A stretch of 64,000 bases of DNA. It comes from Thysanoteuthis rhombus. Taxonomy: Eukaryota; Mollusca; Cephalopoda; Oegopsida; Thysanoteuthidae. This document shows, piece after piece, positions 54,778-64,000 of this stretch. The notes below the pieces were generated by a model. That model ran no database searches. It was not told the DNA's origin and saw only the letters and a program-made list of their open reading frames with translations. Made by a program: the position numbers and the translations under genes. The number at the start of each line of letters is the position of its first letter. Position 1 is the first letter of the stretch. The DNA lies in contig OY735233.1 of the NCBI GenBank assembly GCA_963457665.1, positions 27,924,209 through 27,988,208 of the forward strand, given 5' to 3'.

Positions 54778-55844
54778 CAAATATGAATGAAGTAAAATTG
54801 TTTAAAAGAGAAACTAACATCAAAACAAACAGATAATACCATTTATAATTGGATGAGCACAGCTCATTAATACAACTAGGAACAAAGAAAAACTTGCAGG
54901 TTTATAATTTTAATTTATTTTTAAATTGATGAAGTATTGTAAACCATAATTAATTTTAATTGCAAGAAAAAGCTAATAAAGATTCAAGATGAAAGAAAAT
55001 ACTTGTCAAAAACTAGAAAGCACTCAAGGAGCGCGTACCTCTGCCAACGACATTGTCATTTAGAAAGTGAATAGAGATTAGTTTATATTTAGCTACGATG
55101 CAGGGATATGCAGGGATGCTAACTGTCAGAATTCCTAGATGCGTCCCAAAATGTAATTAATTCTTCCCTCGCCCATGGCCCGCTCTTCAACAAAATGTAA
55201 CTGAAATCCAATGAGAACTTTAGGTGATATTGTGTGGAAAGACATTTTGCTAAATGGGAAGTAACTGTTTAAAATTCCTGGAGTTTAATCGGCTGTTCCT
55301 CATGGGCCCCTCTTCCACAAAATAGCATTGAAATCAATTGAGAACTTTCAGGGATATTGAGTGGGCAGACATACAGGTGTGAATCTAAATACATCAGCAA
55401 ACCTCGCAGAGGTGTCTAAAAGAAATGTCTAAAACAAAAAGAAAACGCCAAAAGAAGCAGAAATACCATTTTATTCGGGTCAGTAGACCTCATCAACATA
55501 CTACCAGGTAAAAAGAAAAATCTGCAGATTTATTTTCCGCATTTATTTCTAATTAGATCACGCATGTTCAACCATTATTGATTTTGTCCATAGTGAACCG
55601 TAATAAATTTTAATTGCGATAAAAAGCAGCTAAAAAAGATGAAAGAAAACACTAATCAACAAGTCTGTCTGCTGCAGGGTCAACATCCACTCCTCCTTCT
55701 ACCTCAACTGAAGATGATCATTCTAACTTTTGTATTGTACATATTATAAATTCAAAAAATTATTTTAAGTACAAATGTATTCATCTACTGGTTTAATAAA
55801 CTCTTCCCTGTTTCTAACATAACTTTTCGTGGCTACGTAAGATC

Positions 55845-56165
55845 TGTCAGTTTAGCCGAATCGGTAAGAGACCCACCTCCCGATCACTCGGTCATAATTT
55901 CAAATCATGGTAGGCAAATGTTAATTTTATATTTCAGTTTGGTTTACGTGATGGGACAAACGAACATCGGAGAGTTTACTCCTCCAAATTTGGTGAGGAC
56001 TGTTACTGTTCTTGTTGGTGTTGTTATGGTAAAGCAACAAAGTCAACTCCAAACATGGAAAATTTGGCCAGGATTGTTCTCATTCTTCTTGTTGTTACAA
56101 TGACAAAACAAAATCAACTCCAGATTTGGACTGGTCTTTGACAAAAATTAATAATGATAATGATT
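55845..56165 (+). mobile_element. tRNA-headed SINE with family D body
   Basis: TTAGCCGAATCGGTAAGAG fits a tRNA A-box arm and AATTTCAAATCATGGTAGGC a B-box/T-arm (55897-55916), about 45 bases apart. The body reads GAGTTTACTCCTCCAAATTT, TTGTTGGTGTTGTTATGG and CAAAGTCAACTCCAAAC, then repeats a shortened version (ATTCTTCTTGTTGTTACAA, AAAATCAACTCCAG) before ending in AATAATGATAATGATTC. The body alone recurs at 27336-27470. A 61-codon frame here is accidental. Confidence 0.62.
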
Positions 56166-56424
56166 CATTTATATTTTAGCGACTATTTCCTTTCTACTTG
56201 ATTTTTTAGTTGCTTTTTATTACAACTTGACTCGATCTAAGACTGTGAGTAGACCGGGATTAAAGAATGAGCTCCCGGTTAGAGATGAAAAGAAAATAGT
56301 TGTCAAAGCTAATTAATGGTTTACAATAATTCATCTGATAAAAATAAAATAATTAAAGATAATGAATTTTAGAATATTTCATTTTTAAGTGTGTAAACAG
56401 CGCAGATCGACGGCTTGAGATCAT

Positions 56425-56630
56425 CACCATCAGCCTTTCACGTCCGTCGTTGGTCATAGACCTTCCTCAAGATTCCCAAGGATTAGTCAGCCCTCTCTAT
56501 CATGGGCGTCGCAGAGCTAATATTTTCCGAACATGTCTAGTTCCTAATGCCATCCTATTTTTTGCTGGGCACAGTTTCCCAAGTGATCTCTGAGGATCCA
56601 CATTATGAATCGTGATAACCAGCAGTTGCC
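56425..56630 (-). mobile_element. RTE 3'-end fragment
   Basis: From the (GAT) tail (ATCATCACCATC on the plus strand) through CTTTCACGTCCGTCGTTGG, CTATCATGGGCGTCGCAGAG and CAAGTGATCTCTGAGGATCC to about 56630. The last 200 bases of the family, in minus orientation. The inner end is lost in AT-rich sequence. Confidence 0.82.
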
Positions 56631-56639
56631 AGGCATTTT

Positions 56640-57592
56640 TGAAATGAGATCAATCAACTTGAGTTTTCTAAATTGTGATGATAAAACAAAAAGCAACATG
56701 AAATTATGATGTAGGAAAAAAGTAATCAAAAGTGCATTTCCTGAAGAACCTGCAGATATGGTTGCACTGCAACGTGTCTCTCTCTTCCCCCAAACATCCA
56801 CCCACATAACCAAGACATCAATAAAAGCATAATGAAATTAGTAGCGAAAAAAGATTTACAAACAGCGCAAACCGAAGGCTTCGAAACAAAAGGCCGAAAA
56901 AAGGATCCGGTATAGCATCATTGTTGCATTGTAAGAGCATCAACCCTACTCTAAGATCTCTTTGCGAGACTTAATGTATGTGCAATCCACGGCAGACGCA
57001 CCAATAAGGGTTGGAAGAGACTTGATATCTCGAAACAATAGGAAGAGAAGCGGTACCAAACATGTACACAAGAATAGATTCCGTATATTCTTGAATATAA
57101 GACAAGTTTTTTTTTACTAAAAAGTGGCACGAGATCTGCTGTTCGACGTAAATTCAGTTCAGTTAAAAATGGCCGATACTTTTACCTGCATGAATACAGA
57201 ATCGATAGACACTATTCATATTAATTAGCAATAATAGCTGTTGGTTTAACGCAATTCATAACAATGGTTTTGTATGAAACGTTTTGTGGGTAGTTCGCGG
57301 AGTGTATTGGGTAACATTCATTGTGAATCATTTTCCCGATAGATTTGTCATCACTGATAAGAATTTCACTGTTACAACCTGAAGAACAATGTTCGATACG
57401 TTTGGAAATTAAAGAAAGGTCTTGTTTGCGGTGACAGCAGACCAAATGCTACGAACGGTGTATCCATAAGGAGGGAATATTTGCTACGACGACGTTATGG
57501 AAAAATAATCAACGAATTATATTCGAGTAGATTTTCCGAAATTTCATGCTCGATTCTGAAAGTTGTCGTCTTCTCACGGTCAACTGGTACAT
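56640..57592. other. nothing recognised
   Basis: Frames at 56544-56813 and 57221-57445 (minus) lack recognisable domains. Confidence 0.4.
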
Positions 57593-57597
57593 TTCTT

Positions 57598-57636
<39 letters not shown>

Positions 57637-57997
57637 GTCTTTTAACGTCCGTCGTTGGACATAGACCTTCCCCAGGATTCACCACAATTCTCTATCATGG
57701 GCGTCGTGGAGCTAGTATTTCCTGAATCTGTCTAGTTCATCTCTCCATCTTGTGTTCTGTAGGCCTCAGTTTTTTTATGTGATCTCTGGGGATCCATGTT
57801 GTGAGACATGATGCCCATCGGTTGTATTTCATTCTTGCAACATGGCCTGCCCATTGCCATTTGAGTTTTTTAATAGTTTCTACGATGTTACGGACTCCTG
57901 TTTTCCTCCTTATATACCATGCTGTCTTGTGATCTCTCCATGTGAGGTTGAGCATGATTCTCTCATGTGCACGTTGCATACTTCTCAGTTTTTAAAT
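57593..57997 (-). mobile_element. RTE 3' end with (ATC)n tail and possible target duplication
   Basis: Plus-strand (ATC)n at 57601-57636 is the tail. The frame 57737-57979 (minus) reads MQRAHERIMLNLTWRDHKTA and QWAGHVARMKYNRW, one of the cleanest RTE C-terminal frames here. TTCTTAAAT at 57593-57601 and TTTTTAAAT at 57989-57997 may be a 9-bp target duplication with one mismatch. Confidence 0.86.
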
Positions 57998-58089
57998 ATA
58001 TGGTAAGTAAAAAAAAAAATACACCAGAGAAGGATAGTGTGTTTGCGTATGAGCAATCACACTGATTAATGATAATAGCTTACAATACT

Positions 58090-58470
58090 TTATCTAATAA
58101 ACCAAGTAAGGAACAGGTCTGGTCAGTCAGTCACTGCAAAGAAATCGTCACGTCTTTTGGCAATATGGTGTGTCAATCAGGAAATTAGAAAAAAGGATTA
58201 TCAATAAATGAGTTACTAAACGTTTTAAGGAATAAATGTTGAAATTTTCTGCCCTCTAGCTCTGTTGGTGCAGTCTTAACGTATAGTACATATATGAGAA
58301 TTGCTTCATCATTTCAGATGATGACCGTCCCATCACTTTTCCTGGTCATCATGCTTCAATCCACTACGCCGTTGTGCTCTAAAGCAGCCCCAAAGATCAG
58401 CTGCCGATCTGCAAGGCCCAAAGAACGACAGAAGTGGATTGATTGAATCTATCTGTGAAATGACAGTCTA

Positions 58471-58503
<33 letters not shown>

Positions 58504-58600
58504 GCCAGCCAGACCAACTTGAAAACTGAAAAAAACTATTTGACTGTTTGTTGGCAGTTTTGGTAAACGGTTTCTAATAAAGAATAAATGAAGGTTACAG
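58090..58600 (+). repeat. interspersed repeat family E, copy with (ACAT)n inside
   Basis: CAGTCACTGCAAAGAAATCG, TCACGTCTTTTGGCAATATG, TCTAGCTCTGTTGGTGCAGT, then an insertion of about 170 bases, (ACAT)n at 58476-58502, AGCCAGCCAGACCAACTTG and TTTGGTAAACGGTTTCTAAT. The tetranucleotide run grew at the site where copy 1 has ACATAAATAGCC. Confidence 0.6.
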
Positions 58601-58689
58601 ATTAATTTTTTGAAAGAAATTTACTGTTTCTTCCCTTAGATCAATGAACGAACACAATGAGAAGTTCAAATGATGAATTAGTTTGCTAA

Positions 58690-58795
58690 ACCGAATTCAT
58701 TCAATGGTATTCAGAAGTCGTTTATTTTGTACATAGCGAACGTTTCAGCCATTGTACCTGACGACTTTCATCAGGTCAGTGTTGAAAATGGGGAG
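58690..58795 (-). repeat. repeat family G with hammerhead-like core, copy 2
   Basis: On the minus strand CTGATGAA (58766-58773), AGTCGT, loop CAGGTACA, ATGGCT, then GAAAC. AGTCGT and ATGGCT can pair over six positions, counting G-U. CGTT and AACG follow as a possible stem III. Stem I is not convincing. Confidence 0.5.
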
Positions 58796-58894
58796 GGTTT
58801 ATCTATTTACTAAGCTTAGTTTTGTGACAAAGTCACTAGGATGGGGCACTCGGAGAGGATAGAATTCACTGATTCATTAATTTCAGGTCATTCA

Positions 58895-59133
58895 AACCCA
58901 GGCCAGTCGGAGGTTCCGGGGTCAGTGAAGGGGTGAGGGTCTTTGGCTTGCATTATTGTACATAATGTAGATAGGGATTTCCTTTCAGGATTTGCCACAG
59001 GAGGCTTACTACAGGATCCCCAGCTGCTTGCAGCATCTGGTATTTCCAAACGATCACCCATATAGGTTCTGACCAGGCTCAACCTTGCTTCACTTCATTG
59101 ATCGTTCGAGAACAGGTTTTTCCGAAACAATTA
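58895..59133 (-). mobile_element. 5S rRNA-derived SINE, copy 3 (best preserved)
   Basis: On the minus strand: GTTTCGGAAAAACC, TTCTCGAACGATCAATGAAG, GAAGCAAGGTTGAGCCTGG (box A region), AGAACCTATATGGGTGATCG (box C) and ACCAGATGCTGCAAGC follow 5S rRNA almost base for base in its 3' two thirds. AGCTGGGGATCC and the body end GACTGGCCTGGGTTTGAATG match copies 1 and 2. The 64-codon minus frame here is not a gene. Confidence 0.8.
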
Positions 59134-59350
59134 GAACTCGCAGATCTGCAGAACTTGTTAACAATCACATCACTGTGAGGAACCTGTCTTGCGATTACGA
59201 AGCACTCAGAGAACTCATATCACTGTCAGCACCATACACTAAGTAAAAACGTGTTCCTGTATTTTTACTTCTTTTTATGCAAAATAATAACAATTCAGCT
59301 ATTCTGACGGAGCCCATGTTCCACCCTCTCACCTACCTGTATCCAAAGAT

Positions 59351-59357
<7 letters not shown>

Positions 59358-59429
<72 letters not shown>

Positions 59430-59546
59430 TTAGGAATGCAACATGATATAATGGAGCAAGAATTTGCTACATTAACATATTTATGTTTCTGCCCTGTTTG
59501 GGCTTCTTCGCCTTAAGAAGCTAAAACAGGGCAGAAACATAAACGT

Positions 59547-59631
<85 letters not shown>

Positions 59632-59748
59632 TTAGGAATGCAACATGATATAATGGAGCAAGAATTTGCTACATTAACATATTTATGTTTCTGCCCTGTT
59701 TGGGCTTCTTCGCCTTAAGAAGCTAAAACAGGGCAGAAACATAAACGT

Positions 59749-59830
<82 letters not shown>
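59358..59830 (+). repeat. 202-bp tandem duplication: hairpin unit plus (TA)n
   Basis: A 125-base unit (59426-59550) is repeated without any difference at 59628-59752; each copy is followed by a (TA)n run, and (CA)n-(TA)n precedes the first. Inside each unit TTTATGTTTCTGCCCTGTTT (59480-59499) is perfectly complementary to AAACAGGGCAGAAACATAAA (59524-59543), with a second inner pair GCTTCTT (59502-59508) and AAGAAGC (59515-59521). The whole forms a 64-base hairpin. Confidence 0.93.
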
Positions 59831-59833
<3 letters not shown>

Positions 59834-59935
59834 GTTCTTCTTTTACACGTGTTTCAGTTAACAGTATCGACCTTTTGGTAAGCTCCAATTTTCGGATGTT
59901 GTCCTTTATCGCTGGTTTGAAGGAGAGTATGAATT

Positions 59936-59938
<3 letters not shown>

Positions 59939-59992
<54 letters not shown>
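59939..59992. repeat. (TA)n microsatellite
   Basis: About 53 bases of TA. Confidence 0.95.
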
Positions 59993-59993
<1 letters not shown>

Positions 59994-60270
59994 GTTTGAG
60001 TTTGTGTGTATTAAATATATAAGTGAGAAGTTTCATTTACAATGTAACTATTATGCCAAAGTGCAAAACCACTTTCCGCCCATGAACATTTCTTCTCAAT
60101 TTTTATGTTTACACATTATTTACTAAAGGATGTAAAGTGAAAGGAAGTACCTTTTAAGGGCTCAAAAGTGAAGGGGACTTTTTCCCAAGTTAAAATTTAA
60201 TTCAAAAGCTTTTAAAAACGTTTTACAGGAGCACTATTTTTATGATGTAATTATAATGCAAATCTTGACC

Positions 60271-60274
<4 letters not shown>

Positions 60275-60316
<42 letters not shown>
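60275..60316. repeat. (TA)n microsatellite
   Basis: About 41 bases of TA at the 5' edge of an S1 SINE. Confidence 0.95.
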
Positions 60317-60319
<3 letters not shown>

Positions 60320-60575
60320 TCTTCCAACTCTGAGATAGAGCACTTTGGTGAATGGGGAATTGTGCGTAAGTAAGTATATCGCTTAAATTCGGCCTTGAAG
60401 TCGGTCTTACAGGCTGTCCAGTTCTGCATAGGGCAGGGTAAAATGCTAGCCACTGGGTCTTAAATAAAGGTTTCAATCCTACCTCGTGGTACTCGATGGA
60501 ATAATGGATAGTCTATAGCGACACTGAAGAGTCGTAACACAACGAAACAGCTGTCTGTGGATGACTCAATTAATA
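60317..60575 (+). mobile_element. tRNA-derived SINE family S1, full-length copy
   Basis: TGCTCTTCCAACTCTGAGAT, AAGTATATCGCTTAAATTCG, CTGTCCAGTTCTGCATAGGG, CACTGGGTCTTAAATAAAGG, B-box GGTTTCAATCC (60469-60479), GGATAGTCTATAGCGACACT and GTCTGTGGATGACTCAATTA. With the 5' extension, tRNA-like core and 3' body all present, it defines a length of about 260 bp. It follows (TA)n and leads into TATATACATATATGTG. Confidence 0.82.
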
Positions 60576-60587
60576 ATCATTATATAC

Positions 60588-60620
<33 letters not shown>

Positions 60621-60879
60621 GTTGGTTGTGGCTTTGTGTATAGCGAACCCTAAAGGATCTTGAAATACGAATGAAAAAAATCGCTGTATATCCATGCAGT
60701 CATCAAGTCTATAAATAGAATTTAGTGTCGTTTTCTTCATAATTCATTCACATATTCTGATCATTTTGCTTGAACAAAATGTTGTTCATTTCATTGGGAA
60801 ATTTCGATCAACCTCACCAGCCACCTTTGACTCTGTGGATGTCCCTCTTTGGTCTGGGGGGCACACATGGACATACTCA
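60576..60879. other. no gene; (GT)n at 60595-60620
   Basis: Short GT run, otherwise not recognised. Confidence 0.45.
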
Positions 60880-61330
60880 GGGGGTGGACACACATACACA
60901 CGCACACACGCAGACACACGGACGTGCACATAGACACACACATGCATACGCACGGACACACACACACACACCTTCTGTGCCTCTGTGGATCTCTCCTTTG
61001 CGTTAGGACTTACACATATTCATGAACACTTCCTCTGAATCTGTGCTCCCCACCCACAAACCTTTGTTTTAGGCACACACACACATACACACACACATGC
61101 ACACATGCTTTACCTCAGACAGACTGGCACACACGTACATATGGATACATACGAACTTGGACATACGCGCTCATACAAACACACATATGCATACATACAC
61201 ACACACATACACACACACATATATATCTCCTTTGCTCTGAGGTTTCTCTCCCTCTGCCTTTAGACACACACGCACGCACGCACACACATGCACAGACATA
61301 CATACACACACACACACACACACTTGCTTT
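60880..61330. repeat. (CA)n-rich degenerate tract with repeated CTTTG/CTGTG spacers
   Basis: Three to four CA-rich blocks (60888-60972, 61073-61100, 61125-61220, 61265-61322) are separated by similar short sequences such as CTTCTGTGCCTCTGTGGATC and CTTTTGTGGATC. This suggests a diverged higher-order repeat of about 130-180 bp. Confidence 0.7.
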
Positions 61331-61518
61331 TACCCATACATCACTTTTGTGGATCTACCATGGCTTCCGGACACATACACACGCACACGCTCACACATAC
61401 TTACACATTCATACTGATGGAATTACACATTCATATCCATAAGAATATATTTATTAGTCTACATGAATAGACCAGTACTTAGTAATGCGAACACTTGAAT
61501 AGCTAGATAGATCAATCG

Positions 61519-61520
<2 letters not shown>

Positions 61521-61581
<61 letters not shown>
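61521..61581. repeat. (TA)n-(GA)n compound microsatellite
   Basis: About 28 bases of TA and 31 of GA. Confidence 0.95.
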
Positions 61582-61586
<5 letters not shown>

Positions 61587-61599
61587 GAACAGACTTGTA

Positions 61600-61870
61600 T
61601 AGATAGATAGATAGATAGATAGATAGATTGGTGAACTTGTAACTAAATTACTCTTGCTTTATGTTGATACTGCTATCGTCGGCCACTGATGCAGCCGAAG
61701 CTGCTTCAAGGTGGTTGTGTGGTTGTGGATCAGGAGAGGAAGAGCGGTGGCGGAGGTAATGCTACCTGGACAAGATAGATAGATAGATATGAACCGACCG
61801 AGACTGATAGATAGATATAAAGAGGTGAACAGATAGATATTAACATAGATGGATACATAGACAGACGGAC
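61600..61870. repeat. (GATA)n tracts
   Basis: GATA at 61602-61627 and degenerate GATA/GACA at 61775-61868, with unique sequence between. Confidence 0.85.
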
Positions 61871-62463
61871 TGGAGAAACTGTAATTAAATATTCTGCGAT
61901 ATTTTCATTACGTTTGTGTATGCACACGTTTAAACCTGTGCTGGTCTCTTAATTATGCTATGTCCGTCTGTCTATCATTCTATATATTCTGTATGTGTGT
62001 ATGTGTGTGTGTGTGCGTACTTTGCGTTTATTTTCTCTTTTTCTTTGCCGAGTTTTCTTCAAGTATCAATCGAAGAATCATTCCTTAAATGGATCGATTT
62101 TCAAGCACAAACTACACTCAGTAAGCACCGGGTGTTTTTTTACCCGTAAAAGCGAGAAGCGTACACACCTAGGTATGAAATATGCTTTTTCTATGTTAAT
62201 TAATTTATTCATACCTAACTCCTGGCCTATATATAAAACAGACTGCTATTTTTAAGGATCTTTTTTCCGGGTGAATTCGTGATAAATAAGGTGCCCAAAC
62301 CGTCACTATAAAAAGAATCTGAAACCGGCCTCTAAGGTAGTGCTACTCGAAGTGTGATACACGTACCGGTGTTGGTATGCGAACCATAAACGACCGATAC
62401 GCGGCTCGTTGACAAGGTGATACTTGCTCACACAAACCCTTCACAGTCTGTCTTAAGATGATC
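61871..62463. other. nothing recognised
   Basis: A short GT run at about 61993-62015. Two overlapping plus frames (61955-62255) show no recognisable domain. Confidence 0.4.
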
Positions 62464-62810
62464 TTCTGGGTCCTAGTCAGGCAAAATAATGGAATAGACG
62501 GCGTATACCTAAGCAACCTCAGATTTCCTGACAACGTCGTCCTTTTAGTTGAGAACCTTCATGATCTACTAACAATGCTTGACGAATTGAATGAAGAAAC
62601 CAAGGAGGTTGGCCTCCATATGAACTTCAATAAAACGAATGTTATGTACTACAAACATGTTGAGGACCAAAATGCAACGATCAAACATAGTCATAGTTAG
62701 TAGAGCACTACATCTACCATGGAATCCTCAAAAGACGAAATGATCACCCGAAGAATCCCTCTAAGTTGGTAAGCTTTCGGTAGAGCCAGCTCAACCTTCC
62801 GCATGTTAAA
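62464..62810 (+). mobile_element. RTE RT-domain fragment
   Basis: The frame 62458-62700 reads NGIDGVYLSNLRF then PDNVVLLVENLHDLLTML: the RTE block around the RT active site with FPDN where FADD is expected, so both catalytic aspartates are affected. VGLHMNFNKTNVMYYKH follows. After a stop, TCCTCAAAAGACGAAATG and GGTAAGCTTTCGGTAGAGCC continue the element in another frame. Both ends are missing. Confidence 0.8.
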
Positions 62811-62929
62811 TGACGTTCAAAGTATATATTACTAGATGAAGCTCATTCTCAATTGCGTGTGACATCATATCTTATTGAACCAAAATCATATAAGGTGACA
62901 GAATAGAAACAAGCTCATCTTTCACATCA

Positions 62930-63090
62930 AAAAACGGATCGCTCAAAAGAAACCGTGACGTGACCAACACCTTTTAGCAGCGTGCCATGTTGGGGATGAT
63001 CAATTGAAACATTAAAAAAAGACGTTATAAATGAATACGCTACTTATGTTGACAGTTTTGGTTGGCGATTTCTAACAAGTAATGATAATT
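62930..63090 (+). repeat. interspersed repeat family E, partial copy with internal deletion
   Basis: AGAAACCGTGACGTGACCAA, CAGCGTGCCATGTTGGGGAT and GATCAATTGAAACATT, then directly TTGACAGTTTTGGTTGGCG. The middle 450 bases of the family are missing. Confidence 0.65.
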
Positions 63091-63320
63091 ATTGCTGTTA
63101 TTGTTGTTGTTGATCGCTGCTACAGGTGCCCTCCACCCCAACTTTTCCTAAGTTCTCTTTCCGGCTTTCACGAAAAACAGGCGGCAAGCAGAAAAAATGT
63201 GGCATTTGTCTTGTAGAGAGTTGTTATAGCAGCAGCGTATACCCTCTTCCACTCTCTCCTCCACCCAGCTATCCTGTTCTTCTCATCATCCTAATCTGAC
63301 TAACATATCATTATCATCAC

Positions 63321-63745
63321 TTTTGGGATTTGGGAACGCTCAAAAATGTGTCCCATATAAATGAATGGTAATTGCCTCTCCGCTTTACGTCATTTCATGT
63401 GATGAAAGTTTTTGTTTTGTTTTTTTTTATTTCTTTTTTCTTTCAAATACAAGCACTTTACTTTCGGATAACGAGGGAAAACTTGTACTACAAAATGAAT
63501 GTACCTCAGCATAAGTTCTGAATGCGTGTGGACATATATTACAGCTTTTGGTGTCTGGGAACTCTCAAAAATAATTCAATATAAACTAATGGTAATTGAT
63601 CCTCTGCTTTATGCCATTTCATTTCATGGATTTTTTTTTTAAATCGGAACGCTCTACTTTCGATTAACGGAGGAAAATTATATCACAAAATGAATGTACT
63701 TCGAGAAAAGTTCTAAAGGCATGTTGACATTCTTGATATATGTTG
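63321..63745 (+). repeat. 224-bp tandem duplication, two diverged copies
   Basis: TTTTGGGATTTGGGAACGCTC at 63321 pairs with TTTTGGTGTCTGGGAACTCTC at about 63546. AATGAATGGTAATTGCCTC, CTTTACTTTCGGATAACG and CAAAATGAATGTACCTC each have counterparts about 224 bases on (ACTAATGGTAATTGATCC, CTCTACTTTCGATTAACG, CAAAATGAATGTACTTC). No frame is shared. Confidence 0.85.
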
Positions 63746-63783
63746 TATAGGTGCCCTGACACAATCTACATTCCAGCATCTTG

Positions 63784-63786
<3 letters not shown>

Positions 63787-63845
<59 letters not shown>
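63787..63845. repeat. (TA)n microsatellite
   Basis: About 58 bases of TA. The last 155 bases of the window after it are not recognised. Confidence 0.95.
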
Positions 63846-63848
<3 letters not shown>

Positions 63849-64000
63849 AATGACGAAAGTTAGTAATACAAATGGAATCTTATCATTTTACCGTGGCTCA
63901 TTACGTAAAAATGCTGCTTGTCCGTCGCTTCAGCATGTCAGAACACTCTTCAGAAGACATTAGTCATCCTCGTCCACGGGCCCAACTCCAACAAGGAAGA

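Larger units (their letters stand above)
53320..55720 (+). repeat. family F segmental array (about three diverged units)
   Basis: ATACCATTTATAA with an AGAGCTCATTAA-like phrase starts units at about 53328, 54835 and 55464. Each is followed by a TTTAATTGCGATAAAAAGC-like phrase (53640, 54957, 55600). Between them the shorter F element (CCATGGCCCACTCTTCCAC, AAAACTCTCGGAGATATT, GTGTGGAAAGACATTT) recurs at about 54480, 54630, 55175 and 55300. The first unit holds an inverted F piece (53465-53560). No coding capacity. The family also occurs at 6735-7290 and 17414-17700. Confidence 0.65.

Noticed and set aside
55845..55916. Functional tRNA gene
   Set aside because: A- and B-box-like phrases exist but acceptor pairing and standard arm lengths are not satisfied, and a repeat body follows.

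Overview
The window looks like repeat-dense, non-coding nuclear DNA from an invertebrate animal, probably a mollusc and most plausibly a cephalopod. That placement is an inference from the mix of elements: RTE-type LINEs with (GAT)n tails, a LINE with a restriction-like endonuclease, a Penelope-like element, tRNA- and 5S-derived SINEs, Tc1/mariner debris, and very long (TA)n, (CA)n, (GA)n and (GATA)n tracts. I found no host protein-coding gene, no intact rRNA or tRNA gene, and nothing bacterial or viral. Most open frames are read out of microsatellites or lie antisense to transposon remnants.

Layout. 0-2 kb: a minus-strand LINE with a zinc knuckle and restriction-like endonuclease, broken by one homopolymer frameshift, ending in an (AAT)n tail and abutting a second copy of the same 3' end. 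2-15 kb: mostly AT-rich sequence without recognisable genes, holding a short RTE fragment, a Tc1 transposase remnant and copies of non-coding repeat families here called A (about 380 bp), B (about 450 bp) and E (about 750 bp). 15.7-18.1 kb: a diverged minisatellite split by two RTE fragments, the first with a clean 10-bp target duplication. 18.8-19.8 kb: the GIY-YIG endonuclease end of a Penelope-like element. 22.5-23.3 kb: a regular 50/52-bp minisatellite and an RTE fragment with a (GA)n tract grown inside it. 27-35 kb: RTE copies, a 5S-derived SINE, a 177-bp TTC tract and tRNA-derived SINEs next to long (TA)n runs. 35.4-37 kb: remnants of two other LINE types. 38.5-39.8 kb: a 1.3-kb polypurine array with a recurring 60-bp box. 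40.6-42 kb: two RTE copies placed tail to tail. 48.0-48.7 kb: a 66-bp minisatellite whose monomers carry inverted repeats that change in step. 51.6-53.1 kb: an RTE fragment and a second RTE with an inverted 5' part (twin-priming signature). 53.3-55.7 kb: a diverged segmental array (family F). 56.4-63.7 kb: more RTE, SINE and family E copies, a recent 202-bp tandem duplication carrying a long hairpin, and a 224-bp tandem duplication.

No genes act together here; the autonomous elements are all broken. The relations that matter are parasitic: SINEs depend on LINE machinery, elements nest inside each other, and retroelement ends appear to seed or land in microsatellites. The best leads for something undescribed are the 5S-derived SINE family, the covarying stem-loop minisatellite at 48 kb, the polypurine/box array at 38.5 kb, hammerhead-like cores in a dispersed repeat (family G), and the twin-primed RTE. 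All copy comparisons were made by eye, so boundaries are approximate, usually within 10-30 bp.
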